Under the pieces are notes generated by a model. The model searched no databases, had not been told where the DNA came from, and was given only the letters and a program-made list of their open reading frames with translations. Both the position numbers and the translations under genes were made by a program. 64,000 nucleotides of DNA, taken from Trichomonas vaginalis G3 (Eukaryota; Parabasalia; Trichomonadida; Trichomonadidae). Below are positions 1 to 10,959 of the stretch, in pieces. Numbering within the stretch: position 1 is the first letter of the stretch; every line of letters starts with the position of its first letter. The stretch is from positions 15,686,001 through 15,750,000 of the forward strand of contig NC_067205.1 of the NCBI RefSeq assembly GCF_026262505.1, written 5' to 3'.

Positions 1-2339
1 CTTTATTTCAAAAAAAGTGACGATTACCATCAACGATTTATGACAACTGAACTCTGATGCTAACGCACGAAATCGTTATGAATCGTTGTTCACGTAGCAG
101 TGAAAAATGCTATGTGATAAGTGAAAATCACTGTATTATGCTCTTAACGACCCAAATCAAATCATCAAACTTAGCGACGTATAGGTAAATCTTAGCTTCA
201 TAGGAAACAGATACACTACCGTTTATCGAAAAGTGTTTCTTCTATCACAAATTCTTTTCTTTTATTACCTACTAACAATCAAAAGAAAAACTCCAACAAA
301 ACTACAACTCTCATCAGAATAACTTGCAAGTTGGGAGCGAATTTTTCGTATAGAGCTTGCTAGCAAAGAGAACGAATTTCTTATTCGAACAACGAATGAA
401 ATGCAAGTAATATTCGTTATTCCAAAGAAGTGGTGTAGTATGTTTGTGATTCTTTCGAATAAAAAACTTACAATTTTTGATATTTTTCCGATGTAAAAAA
501 AATCGTTTAAAAATTAAGTTGTTTCTAGAGCGAGGTATACCAACTAGCTTGCAGATGTTTGATTGCAAGTAATCGGAATAAAAATACAAATATTTATCTG
601 AAATTCGAATTTTTTATTGTTGAAATTCGAAAAATTCAACTGCTGATGAGTAATCTAAGTAATCATGCTGGTGGATTTATATAATTCTGCCAACGTATAC
701 GATCCGAGAATAATGTTTGCTAATTTACTCTACATGGTATTAGCATAATTCTAGGATCATAGTTGTCAAAGATTGTTTGAGAAAAATTAGTATAACGATC
801 GGCAATTTTTAAAAAGATAACAGTAATGAATAGTAATACTGTACTCCAAAGGAGTTTTGATCGATCTGAATTTACTTTGATATCGGAAAACTCCGGGTTT
901 TTTGAGCTTTGATGGACTTTAGACGAGTTCTTGAAAAATTAATTTGGCACTTTTGGCTTTTGATAACGCTTTTTGCTATTTTTTAGAATCTGGATTAAAG
1001 AGATCCTTTGGTTATACAATATGTTTCAAAGCATTTTCTGAGCATAAAATTAAAGAATTATCAAAATAATTTTGTAATAAAAAGTAATTTGCCACGATTT
1101 TGTTGGATATTACATTTACATTAATAGTAGTATACTTTCCTAGAATTAAAATTTTCCAAAAAAATTCATTCTAGTGATTTTGAACAAAAAAGCAATAAAT
1201 TTTAAAACAAAATTATGATTTCGAATTTTTTTTGGAAAAATATTCATATTACTATTATAATTTCTTTCATATGCTGAAACTAATTATTGGTCAGAATTCA
1301 AAATTATTATTTTTTAAAAATATTTCCGATTGCAAATAACTTCCATTAAGGATATTCAATCTATGATATAACTAGTCATATGAAACATTTGCTATTGCTA
1401 AAAGAATAATAAATAAATTCATGATTTATCAATTATTTTCAGATTATATGGAATTTCAGAAGCCATTAATACAAACATCTTATATGACACAAAGATTCTA
1501 TTAACTTTCCAATGTTATCAATATGTTCTTACTTGAATAATTTTCAAATTTTTATTATTCGCAAAGTAATTAATTTTGTTCTTATAATTAACAATTTTAC
1601 TGAATAAGTAAACCAACGAATCCATAAAAATCTTCATCCGCCATTCCGTAATTGATTTCAAATCTATTGGATCAAATAATACTTTAAAATTCAATATCTC
1701 ACCAACAGTACATTGACTCATCAAAGGTACAAGCAAGAACAATATGTTGTTTCTTCTAAACATTTTGATGGGTGTTTTTCAATTGTTGAAAAGTTCCAAA
1801 ATCGCATAATTTTATTATACGCTTATGCACATAACTATAATATGCTTTTTATGCATTATCTACATAATTATATAGGTGGAGACCCATCACATAAACTTGA
1901 CTCAATCTATCAAAAAATTATCGAATCTGAGATACCCAAACAGTTATGTTCCTCTTTCTATAGATATCACAGTTTTTAATGAGATCAAGCATTTTGGGTT
2001 TATGAAGAGAAAACAATGGTTTGAATTTCAGGCGAATAAAATCCATAAAATTATCAAAAATAGTAGTCAATGAAGGATACATTATATTGTTTTGTCTTGT
2101 CTCTTAAATTTTTATATCTCATTCAATTTTACCGTAAAAATTCTCAATTGTTTGAATTGAAAGTGTTCAGATTTCAAATATCATTCACAAACGTTATTAA
2201 GTGATAGTTCAAGAGGCATGTGATATAAGACTTTAAAAAGAATATTAAATTAAAAAAGTAGATTTGAAACTAAAGAAATTTATTCTCTAAGATAAAAATT
2301 ACTTACAGCGCATATATATCCAAGGATATAGATTATAAA
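1..2339. other. AT-rich host spacer, no supported gene
   Basis: No coding region can be supported here. Short open frames near 1518-2073 on both strands overlap one another, have the residue make-up of random AT-rich DNA and match no family I know. A degenerate gene relic around 1700-2070 is possible but cannot be shown by eye. No RNA gene or clear mobile-element end was recognised. Confidence 0.5.
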
Positions 2340-2864
2340 TTAATTACCAAAATCGAAGAACTTTGTGAAGTCGATATCCTTGTTGAACAAATCGACATCA
2401 AATTCAAAGTTGTTTGTCTGAGCAGGTCTTTCTGTAGTTTGTGGAGCACGAACAGGAACATGATTGCTCTGAATATCTACCTTTTTAGATAAATACTTGT
2501 GCCAGCGGTTTTTAACGTTGTTACCGCTTCTACCATCGAGCATTTGTGCTATTTTAGTCCATTTAGATCCAATCTTGTTGTACATATTGACTATAATAGC
2601 ATCCTCATCTGGAGTCCATTTATCTTTCTTCAAATTCTTGTAGAGATAGTTGTTGTATCTATCCCAGCACTGTCTAGCTGTTCTTCCATTTAACATTCTT
2701 GCAATATCTTCCCATGTATGGCCTTCTCCACTGTTAACATACTCTTTAAGGAGCTCGTCTTCTTCAGGTGTGAACCTTCTTCTATGAGTCTTGATGACTA
2801 ATTGGTTAAGGTCATCTTCTGAATCGCTGCTTGAATATTTACTGTGCTTCGATCTGAGAAACAT
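2340..2864 (-). CDS. R2R3 Myb-like DNA-binding protein
   Basis: A 174-residue nuclear DNA-binding protein of the small trichomonad Myb family, probably a promoter-binding transcription factor. Two adjacent Myb/SANT repeats are visible. The first spans about residues 28-75 (RRRFTPEEDE ... TWEDIARML ... ARQCWDRYNNYL). The second spans about 80-128 (DKWTPDEDA ... SKWTKIAQML ... VKNRWHKYL). Phenylalanine replaces the first tryptophan of repeat one, as is common in this family. A short acidic, aromatic tail (DVDLFNKDIDFTKFFDFG) resembles an activation segment; that is inference. The ATG is supported by a trichomonad-type initiator 8-13 bases upstream. The gene is intronless and stands alone. Known T. 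vaginalis relatives bind the ap65-1 promoter, but the target here is unknown. Confidence 0.9.
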   Translation of the reverse strand: MFLRSKHSKYSSSDSEDDLNQLVIKTHRRRFTPEEDELLKEYVNSGEGHTWEDIARMLNGRTARQCWDRYNNYLYKNLKKDKWTPDEDAIIVNMYNKIGSKWTKIAQMLDGRSGNNVKNRWHKYLSKKVDIQSNHVPVRAPQTTERPAQTNNFEFDVDLFNKDIDFTKFFDFGN

Positions 2865-2870
2865 TAACGC

Positions 2871-2888
2871 AAAATGATTTTATAAAGG
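2871..2888 (-). promoter_or_regulatory. Initiator and M5-like promoter of the Myb gene
   Basis: On the minus strand the bases just before the ATG contain CCTTTA (2883-2888) and TCATTTT (2871-2877). TCAYTW-type initiators lying 5-20 bases from the start codon, and CCTTT (M5) boxes near the start site, are known T. vaginalis core promoter elements. The predicted transcript would begin at the A of TCA (2875), giving an 11-base leader. The match is seen in the sequence; activity is inference. Confidence 0.6.
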
Positions 2889-2889
2889 A

Positions 2890-4307
2890 TTCAATCTACA
2901 CTGAAATTCTTGTCAAACTGAAATAATAAACACTGAAATTTCATAACAAATATAGTCATATTTCGCTATTAGATTAAACTTTCACATTCGATAATTTCAG
3001 CACAAAAGTCATTCACAAAAAATTTAGCGGAACAGAAAATTTCTATTATTATAGGATTATTTGTTAAGGATATTGAAATTTAAGTAGCCATCAGTAAAAG
3101 TTTAATGAATTAATCCCAGTAACACAATATATTATGGTGAAGCACAATTACAAAAAAAAATTGTAATTTCATATTAGTAATTTATTATTAAAAACGAAAG
3201 TTATTTGAAAACATGTTTTAAACGATCAAACAATTGATTATCAGTCATTGAAATTATGATTTCCAAAATTCGATTTGCTTTTATTATCTGTAGTGTATGA
3301 AAACATAAATTATCTAGTAATTACAATAAAATGTAAAATTGAATGTTATCCCTACAATGAAATTAATTTCGATGTGAAAAATATAGATGCAATTTCTACC
3401 AAATCTAGTCATAGATTTTTTTTGAAAGTATTCAAGTTGATTTATCCTCTCAAAATCATCAAATTTTCAATGGGATAGTTAGCGGCAACCGTTGATCAAA
3501 ACATACAAAAAAGATCTCTCCATATATTAATATTTTAAATAATATATTTGGCCTCTGAAAAATTATTATTCAATACATGACTGTCATGATGATTTTATAA
3601 ATTATTCAAATTATGATGTTTTCTAAATCTTTTATCAAAGAAAAATACAAATATGTAAAATGTCCATGTTATTTACTCAACTTTCGCGAAAATTTCAAAG
3701 AAATTACGTTGAAATCTAATATATGTTCAGTGTAATCAATAAACAATCTTCGTGACTATGTCTGATAGTAATGTACCAATTCAATGCTCTGTCAAATTTC
3801 TAATAGTTATGCTCATTAATTTGAACTAATATTATTTCATATATTGACCTTGCTTCTAGTACAGTTCTAAATACTATGCATATTTAACGATCAGTGAAAT
3901 ATTCATTTTGTAAAATTGCAAAGATTAAGTTCATTTTTTGAAAATTTTATTTCAAATATTGTAAAATCAAAAACAAAGCCTCGCAAATTAAATCAATGAT
4001 ACTTATTAATATACAATGTTGGGATCATTACCAAAAAAATTGTTGTTTGATCATTCATATGATAACTTGTATCCTAATACTAACCTTGCTTTTAATGTAC
4101 AGAGGAAATATTGCTACAAATCAGATAACTCTATCTATTTAATCATTGGTTAATTTAACAATAATTTTATCGCTAATTTTTCTTTACGTTTATTTAGCTT
4201 ATAGCCAGAATAATCAATAAAAACACGTATATTACTTAATGACAATACTTTTATAAACTAATTTAAATTTATTGAGCTCTTTTTCATTTTCAATGATTAC
4301 TCCTACT
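2890..4307. other. AT-rich host spacer
   Basis: About 1.4 kb of very AT-rich DNA between two Myb genes. Only short, compositionally random open frames occur (for example 3275-3478), with no recognisable domain, repeat or RNA gene. Confidence 0.5.
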
Positions 4308-4628
4308 TTATGGAATACCAAAAAAATCAGGTGCATTAAATAAGTTCTCATCTTCCTTAAAGATTGTCTGTATAATTGAATCTATTTCATTCTTCTGGTT
4401 CTCTTTGGTTTTATTTTGTCTCATTAATAATTTGTATCGGGATTTTAGACTATTATCTGATCTATTATTAAAATGCTTTGAAATCAATATCCATTTGGGA
4501 CCATATAATTCTCTGAGACTTAAAAGCTTTTTATCTTCTTCTTGAGTAAAAGGTGATACATTTATGTTCGGGTCTAGGTACTTCTCATATCTATCTTTAC
4601 ATTGTCTGGCATTTCTTCCTGGAAGCAT
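4308..4628 (-). pseudogene. 5'-truncated R2R3 Myb gene at an insertion boundary
   Basis: A host gene remnant of 106 residues. The end of a first Myb repeat (MLPGRNARQCKDRYEKYL) is followed by a complete second repeat (SPFTQEEDKK ... PKWILISKHF ... SLKSRYKLLM) and a short tail. The roughly 40-60 residues that should form the N-terminal part of repeat one are absent. Coding similarity stops at base 4628, exactly where the inverted terminal sequence of the 7.5-kb composite element begins. The missing 5' half was looked for just beyond the other end of that element (12.1-12.3 kb) and not found, so the insertion was accompanied or followed by loss. The methionine at 4628 is an internal codon of the ancestral protein. 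An alternative is a short protein that still works, which is unlikely with half a repeat missing. Confidence 0.8.
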
Positions 4629-4631
4629 GGG

Positions 4632-4709
4632 TCGTTATCGATTTTGTAATTTAATCGTTATCGATTTTGTAATTTAATCGTTATCGTCTTTTTCTAAACG
4701 TGCATTTTG
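4632..4709 (+). repeat. Left inverted terminal repeat of the composite
   Basis: This carries TCGTTATCG units separated by ATTTTGTAATTTAA, then TCTTTTTCTAAACGTGCATTTT. It is the reverse complement of 12031-12090 apart from one extra 26-bp unit here and one small change. Confidence 0.75.
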
Positions 4710-5104
4710 GAACTAAATCGCATATAACTTTAAAATGACTTAATATTTAAAGGTTTATGTGGTAAATATCAACGAAATGTAATATTAATATGTGCACCAT
4801 ATATGAATTACAGACATTTGAGCAATTCGAAATTTCATCGCGTTATATATTCATTTAAATTCGATCAAATCAACATTGCAATTATAAAACCATTACACAT
4901 CCAGTCAATATTTTTCAATTTCATGCGAATTATATCATTATTACACATTTTAAAATGGCGAAATATAGTCCAAAAAATAAACTTCATTTTAAACTCAATT
5001 CTCACACATATTCGGATTAAATCATATGTGACTCATATGATCATACATCTCATTTGAGGTCTAAAAATGATTTACCGAGAAAACTTGCATTCGAACTAAA
5101 ATTT

Positions 5105-5437
5105 ACTAAATTTAATCAAATTGGTTTACAAACGTAAAGTTTATGCCAAATATTTACGTTTGTAAACTAATTGAGTAAATTTATAGCACTTTTTTTCTCG
5201 ATGCAATAATTTGAACTACGAGTTTACCAAATTAGTTTACAAACGTAAAGTTTATGCCAAATATTTACGTTTGTAAACTAATTGAGTAAATTTATAGCAC
5301 TTTTTTTCTCGATGCAATAATTTGAACTACGAGTTTACCAAATTAGTTTACAAACGTAAAGTTTATGCCAAATATTTACGTTTGTAAACTAATTGAGTAA
5401 ATTTATAGCACTTTTTTCTCGATGCAATAATTTGAAC
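5105..5437 (+). repeat. Three tandem copies of a 111-bp unit with an internal dyad
   Basis: Anchor TTTACAAACGTAAAG starts at 5125, 5236 and 5347, a period of exactly 111 bp. Each unit contains a long dyad: TTAGTTTACAAACGTAAA is followed after a 14-base loop by its reverse complement. Copies are nearly identical, which implies recent amplification or homogenisation. Confidence 0.85.
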
Positions 5438-6513
5438 GACAAGTTAATGTAATTAGTGTTCTCATGTTTACAATTCAATATGTCTATGCATATGATATAT
5501 GCAAATTCTATAAATAAAATATTATTAAATAAAATTCTTTTCAATTCCTTAAAAATAGCGTTTCTTTTGAATAAAAAATGATTTTTAACTAATTTTAGGA
5601 CTCTTTCTATTTCAAAAAAATACCCGAATTTAATTTTCTGATGCAAAATTTATGCTTTTTATCATGAAATTCTTTTTTTCAAAATTTTTTTGGATTTTTT
5701 TCCATTTTGAATATAGTTAATTTTACTTTATTTCACATTCTATTAAGAAATACTTAGGCCAATCTATGGCAGTCCCAACGGGAACCGCGGTAATTTACCG
5801 AGGTTTCCGCACACCGGTTCCTTTTTTAAGGAATTTTTAGATTAAAAAATATGCTTTGTAAATCATTTTTTGTAAATCGGCAAAAATTTGTAAATATTCT
5901 GACGACAATAAATCTGGGAATAGTATTTTAAATACGAGAACAACCTATTTAAAAGTGTTTCGCTCGATTTTGTATAATTTCAAATTTTCGCATATAGCTT
6001 TCCGTGAATTACCGTGATTTTACCGCCACATCAATAGTTTACGACACTTTTTCCGTAAATTGAGTAGTTTACTGCACTTTTTCCGTAAAATTGAGTTACG
6101 GGAATCCGTAAGATTACCGTACCTCACTTCTAGTTGAAAATAGCATTAGTATATAATAAATAGATATATTATTCATATTTTTGATTTTGAATTACGGAAA
6201 AATGAGTTAGAACTTCCAATTATTATTTGATTAATTATGTTAAAAAATACTATAAGGAATTAAAATACATAATGTTGAAATTTGAATTACGGAAAAAGTG
6301 AGGGTGAAAGTGAAGTGAAAAAGTAAGATATTTTTTGTTGAAATAATCATAGTTGTACAATTTTGAAACTATATGTAAAGCTATAAATTGAATAAATTCA
6401 AAAACAAAAATTGTTTATTCTTATTAATAAATTTATATTAATCAATATTTGAACAACCCGTAATTAAAATTGAATTCCTCTTAAAATTTAATCCATACGT
6501 TAATTTTTAATTT

Positions 6514-6531
6514 GCTCGGCGAATGCCGAGC
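6514..6531. repeat. Perfect dyad, module landmark
   Basis: GCTCGGCGAATGCCGAGC forms a stem of 7 bp with a 4-base loop. The same 18 bases recur at 9761-9778 in the second module, while the flanks differ. Confidence 0.8.
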
Positions 6532-6719
6532 TTCCCTACTTCTCTTGTCATTCCTTCAAAAACTCTAATCTCATCGCACTTACAAACATCATGATTTGAT
6601 GTATTGTCGAGAAATCTTAGACTTGTTTGTCATTTGATTATAGCATTTGAAAGTCATCTCGAAAATCGATTAACAAGACAATTTCCCAACATCTACATAC
6701 AAGTAGATGATGGTAAACC

Positions 6720-7262
6720 CATTAGAGTTGTTTTGCTATGATTCCTCCAATCTTATGATGAGAAAAATCATATCAAAACAGCTCTAATCGAACATTCTAC
6801 ACAGCTTAGCATCCAGCTAGTTCCAAGTAATGCGATTACAACATCAACGGCCAAAGCCTTTCAGAGTCCTTTAATCATTTCTTCTCATCTCAATGTGAAG
6901 TGGCCCCAAACGAACTACAAGCTGACGTTACAACGCATTACAACCCGGTTAATACGAGCATATACATTAGAGCTGCTTTGTTATGATCTCCCTCATCAAT
7001 TGATGAGAGATCTCATTATGAAGCAGCTCCAATCGAACTAAAAACCTACATACAAATGAGTGAAAACAAATTCATTAGAGTTGTTTTGCTTTGATTTCTC
7101 TCATCAGAAGATGAGAGATACCAGAACAAAACAACTCTAATCAAACTTTCTACACAACTCAGCACAGTATCAATGCAAAGTAATGCGTCTGTATCGTTAA
7201 CAAGCAAAGTTGTTTCGGGTCCTTTCATTTTGGAAGAATTCGGAACAACTTTGCGAATTGAT
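6720..7262 (+). repeat. Hairpin cluster A
   Basis: Long imperfect-to-good hairpins start at about 6721, 6972 and 7073, each beginning CATTAGAG and ending CTCTAAT or CTCCAAT, with arms of about 30 bases and a CTCATC...GATGAG core. A different hairpin lies at 7203-7258 (AGCAAAGTTGTTTC ... GGAACAACTTTGCG). Arm sequences differ between hairpins but stay complementary within each. They are related to cluster B at 9957-10612. Function is unknown. Confidence 0.75.
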
Positions 7263-7477
7263 AGTGTAAACCCATATACATGAAAGCGTGCATGCATAAA
7301 GACAGGTATTGTTAGCAATGACTACCTGCCCAGCTATGAGTGATCAGAGAATTACCATCTCAGGCTTTTTGAGAACGTTTCAGCCAGGACCCTCGTATGT
7401 TGACTGTGAGAAAGACATCCTTTATCTGAAATAGATGCTTTTCCAACAATCAAATTCGAAGATCTTCGACGTTGTTG

Positions 7478-7570
7478 TAAAAAGAGAAGGAGAAGGAAAG
7501 AAGAGGAAGGAGAGGAAGAAGGAAAGGAAAAGAAGAAGAAGAAAAAAGAAAAAAAATAAAAAAAGAAGGA
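7478..7570 (+). repeat. Purine (GA) tract ending the first module
   Basis: About 90 bases almost wholly A and G, followed by AAGGACATATTAAATAT. A matching tract and tail occur at 10612-10708. The open frames seen on the opposite strand here are a by-product of the pyrimidine composition. Confidence 0.7.
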
Positions 7571-8248
7571 CATATTAAATATAATGCGCACTTAATTATC
7601 ATAAGACAAATTACGGAAAGTGAGCTCAAACAAAAAGTGACACAATGCATTTGCCAACCAAATAACTTTACAAAGCAAAAACTTAAATTACTTGTCAAGC
7701 TTACTATTCTTATTTTAACAATTAAAAAATTAAATTTTATTTTTTATTTAAAAAAATCATCTTATATCATCTGATATATATATATAACAGCATTAATATT
7801 TCAATGATTCACAAATCAACTTTTTCATTATTTTAAATAATTATAGAATATATACCGACTTTTTGTACATAAATATTTTTAGATTCAATAATGATTTACG
7901 GTTTTTTTCAAAACTTATAATTTTCAAATGAGTGGTAGAATCTTCGATTTAATTGATTATACCTCTCATTTGAAATTAACAATATCGATTACATCTTCTT
8001 ACTAAGCTCAGTCAGATTAATAAGAATAAACACTTACTTTTTAAAACATTTACATATTTTTTTTCTTCGTTACAGAGATACGCAAGTTGCAGAAGAAGCA
8101 GCAACTGTAGTACAGTAATTTGACACTCCGAAATCGAACATTAGTGACTTTGAGTAGATTTTGAATTTAATATAGATCTTGAGTTTTAATAACCATCATA
8201 GCAAGAGCTAGTTGGTGAATGGTATCCGCGAATTTCGGCTTGAAAGTT

Positions 8249-8940
8249 GGGAAACTTTGTCCGAATGTTAAACTATTCGGACAAAGTTTCCCGCTGTTTG
8301 CGAAGGAATTGTTGGCTATGATGTACTGATTCATGATCAGTGCATCATAGCCAACAATTCCTTATACAAAGTTCAAAAACTTGGGTGCAATCAGAACTGA
8401 TTGCACCCAAGTTTTGAACTTTCTCGAGGGAATGAAAGGGTAAGAGGTATACATTATGAATATATACCTCTTACCCTTCCATTCCTCTCTGACAGCGGGA
8501 AACTTTGTCTGAATGTTAAACTATTCAGACAAAGTTTCCCGCTGTTTGCGAAGGAATTGTTGGCTATGATGTACTGATTCATGATCAGTACATCATAGCC
8601 AACAATTCCTTATACAAAGTTCAAAAACTTGGGTGCAATCAGAACTGATTGCACCCAAGTTTTTGAACTTTCTCGAGGAATGAAAGGGTAAGAGGTATAC
8701 ATTATGAATATATACCTCTTACCCTTCCATTCCCTCTCTGACAGCGGGAAACTTTGTCTGAATGTTAAACTATTCAGACAAAGTTTCCCGCTGTTTGCGA
8801 AGGAATTGTTAGCTATGATGTACTGATTCATGATCAGTACATCATAGCCAACAATTCCTTATACAAAGTTCAAAAACTTGGGTGCAATCAGTTCTGATTG
8901 CACCCAAGTTTTTGAACTTTCTCGAGGGAATGAAAGGTAA
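8249..8940 (+). repeat. Tandem 249-bp unit, four hairpins per unit
   Basis: Almost three copies, with AAGGAATTGTT anchors at 8303, 8551 and 8800. Each unit holds four separate near-perfect hairpins: GGGAAACTTTGT...ACAAAGTTTCCC (8249-8292, 8497-8540, 8746-8789); an arm of about 28 bp around AATTGTTGGCTATGATG; a third around ACTTGGGTGCAATCAG; and a fourth around GGTAAGAGGTATA. In the first hairpin, copy one has CCGAAT/ATTCGG while the others have CTGAAT/ATTCAG, a compensated base-pair change. No coding potential. Confidence 0.85.
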
Positions 8941-9111
8941 GAGATATCCATTTCCTTTCACCTTCGTTCTCAATAATTAACTTATAAATTTTTTAAAGTA
9001 AAAAAAGTCTGATTTTTTTTGACAAGTAAATATATAGGGAATTTATCCGACCAAATAAGTGTCACTTTTTCGGTTCACCTCACTTTCCGTAACTCGTCTT
9101 ACAACATAATA

Positions 9112-9140
9112 GTGCCGAGGCGGCGGAGCCGCCGAGGCGC
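9112..9140. repeat. GC-rich dyad at start of second module
   Basis: GTGCCGAGGCGGCGG followed by AGCCGCCGAGGCGC, then GATTTTTTT. It stands out in AT-rich DNA. A near-identical dyad lies at 10722-10750, also followed by GATTTTTTT. It resembles a stem-plus-T-run terminator, but it may simply be a module boundary. Confidence 0.7.
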
Positions 9141-9956
9141 GATTTTTTTGACCCTATATTACCGCACGGCAATGTTTTTCTCGATTTTGTACAGCCCTAG
9201 GCCAATCCCTGTGGGACCCAGTGGTAACTTTCCATGGAAACCACTCAGTGATAACATTTTTTATTTTTGACGGAAAAAATTCTAAATATTTTTTTTCATT
9301 TTTTGATTTTTGAATTTTTTTTGGAATTAGAGAATATAATTTAAAGCGATAGATATGCTTGATTATTCAAGATATTGATATTAAATCAGAAATCAATGGT
9401 AAATAAAGAGTTTTATAAAAACTTACCACGTGGTAAGATGAAGTGACCACAAATTGAGTTGTGGTACATAAAAATTACCACAAAATTGAGAACTTTTCCC
9501 ACAAATTGAGAATTTTTACCATAAAATGAACGATGGATATCCACGAAAGTTACCACAACTCACTTCTCGCGCAAAATATGTTTAATATTACATATTAAAT
9601 ACATTTATCAACATTAATTATTTTGAATTGTGGTAAAACGATATGTCACATATTTTTTTATAAAAATTTGTAAAAATGTTTATTTTAATTTATATAATTA
9701 AATATTAAAATTTTAAATTTTGAAATAAAATAAATTAAATTCGTCCGTTATCTTTAATTCGCTCGGCGAATGCCGAGCTTACGTACTCATGTATTCCTTC
9801 TTGTTACAACTCGAACAAGAACATCACCTTTAACATATTATCAAGAAGCCCACTATAAACTTTTCATTTGATGAGTTTTGAATCGCGAGCTTCTTGATAG
9901 TCAAACTACGCACCAGCACTACAACTTCTTTCACCCGAACTAATACAAATTTACAC

Positions 9957-10612
9957 ATTGGAGCTGCTTTGCTCTGAGAACTCTCATCAATCGATGAGAG
10001 TTCTCAGAGCAAAGCAGTTCTAACCGAACTACGCACAAACACTCCAACTTAAAGCAACCAAATCAATACGATTATATACATTGGAACTGCCTTACTCTTA
10101 TTTCTCTCATCTATTGATGAGAGATCTCAGAATGAGGCAGTTCCAATCGAACTACTCACAGACAGTCCAGCTAACCAAACCGAATCAATACACATATATA
10201 CATTGGAGCTACTTTGCTCTTATTTCTCTCATCAATTGATGAGAGAACTCAGAGTAAAGCAGTTCCAATCGAACAGACAAGCTAGCACAAGATTACACAT
10301 TGGAACAGTTTTACTCTGAGAACTCTCATCGATTGATGACAGATCTCAGAGTAAAGCAGTTCCAATCGAACTACACACAAGCACTGCTTCTTACAGCAAC
10401 CCAATCAATACGCACATATACATTGGAGCTGCCTCACTCTGAGAACTCTCTTCATTTGATGAGAGATCTCAGAGTGAGGCAGCTCCAATCGAACTACATA
10501 CAGACATTACCGCTAACCATAACCCAATCAATGTACGTATTTACATTGAAGCTACTTTACTATTATTTCTCTCATCAATTGATGAGAGATTTCAAAGTAA
10601 AGCAGCTCCAAA
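9957..10612 (+). repeat. Hairpin cluster B: six co-varying hairpins
   Basis: Six hairpins start at 9957, 10078, 10201, 10297, 10421 and 10544 (spacing 121, 123, 96, 124, 123). Each has arms of about 31 bases of the form TTGGARCTGC...CTCTCATC with a loop of about 4-6 bases and the complementary arm. The arms differ from hairpin to hairpin in a compensated way. The unit at 9957 has CTGCTTTGCTCT paired with AGAGCAAAGCAG, while the unit at 10421 has CTGCCTCACTCT paired with AGAGTGAGGCAG: three base pairs changed on both sides. Linkers of about 55 bp are less conserved. Function is unknown. Confidence 0.85.
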
Positions 10613-10692
10613 AAGAAAGTGAGAAGAAAAGAAGGAAAAAGAGAAGAAAGAAAAGAAGGAGAGAGAAAGAGGAAAAGAGAAAAAGAAAAAAG
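10612..10692 (+). repeat. Purine (GA) tract ending the second module
   Basis: About 80 bases of A and G, then AGGACATATTAAATAT. It pairs with the tract at 7478-7570. Confidence 0.7.
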
Positions 10693-10721
10693 GACATATT
10701 AAATATGATATGCTGTTTTTA

Positions 10722-10750
10722 GTGCCGAGGCGGCGAAGCCGCCGAGGCAC
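10722..10750. repeat. GC-rich dyad, second copy
   Basis: GTGCCGAGGCGGCGA followed by AGCCGCCGAGGCAC, then GATTTTTTT. Compared with 9112-9140, the outermost pair is G:C here, where the other copy has a mismatch. Confidence 0.7.
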
Positions 10751-10959
10751 GATTTTTTTGGTCTCTTCCTTCCACGTGGTAAGCTTTTTTAAAAGTTTGG
10801 ACAGGCCTAGAAATACTATATATATGTAGATTGAATTCTTTTATTTTGGCACTTTTTATTTTTTTAATGTTTTTTTTTCTCCAACACTCAGCCCCCAATT
10901 CAAATCAAGCATTTACCAACGTAAAATACCGGTATTCCAATCAATAAGAGGACAGTTCT

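Larger units (their letters stand above)
5758..7590 (+). repeat. Composite module, copy 1
   Basis: This module shares an ordered set of landmarks with copy 2 at about 9190-10710: a GGCCAATC start, AT-rich DNA with repeated short sequences, the dyad GCTCGGCGAATGCCGAGC (6514-6531), a hairpin cluster, a purine (GA) tract (about 7478-7570), then AAGGACATATTAAATAT. The order is the same in both, but the intervening sequence has diverged strongly. It suggests an older unit duplicated within the composite. No coding capacity was recognised. Confidence 0.5.
9190..10710 (+). repeat. Composite module, copy 2
   Basis: Same landmark order as copy 1 at about 5758-7590: GGCCAATC start (9191), dyad GCTCGGCGAATGCCGAGC (9761-9778), hairpin cluster (9957-10612), purine tract (10612-10690), then AGGACATATTAAATAT. 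It is bracketed by the two GC-rich dyads at 9112 and 10722. An open frame at 10300-10722 runs through the hairpins and the purine tract and is not regarded as a gene. Confidence 0.5.

Noticed and set aside
314-589. Short frame near the window start
   Set aside because: The composition is what random AT-rich DNA gives; no motif, leader or homology was recognised.
3275-3478. Short plus-strand frame in the Myb spacer
   Set aside because: Random-looking Ile/Asn/Lys composition, no initiator and no recognised family.
7352-7698. Ser/Phe/Leu-rich frames on the minus strand
   Set aside because: They are the pyrimidine complement of the purine tract.
10300-10722. Open frame of 140 codons through hairpin cluster B
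   Set aside because: It reads straight through three hairpins and the purine tract; the peptide is a translation of the repeats and ends in Lys/Arg/Glu runs. No protein-level conservation is visible.
9112-10750. GC dyads plus T runs as bacterial-type terminators
   Set aside because: The shape fits, but the host is a eukaryote and no gene precedes them; they are better read as module boundaries.
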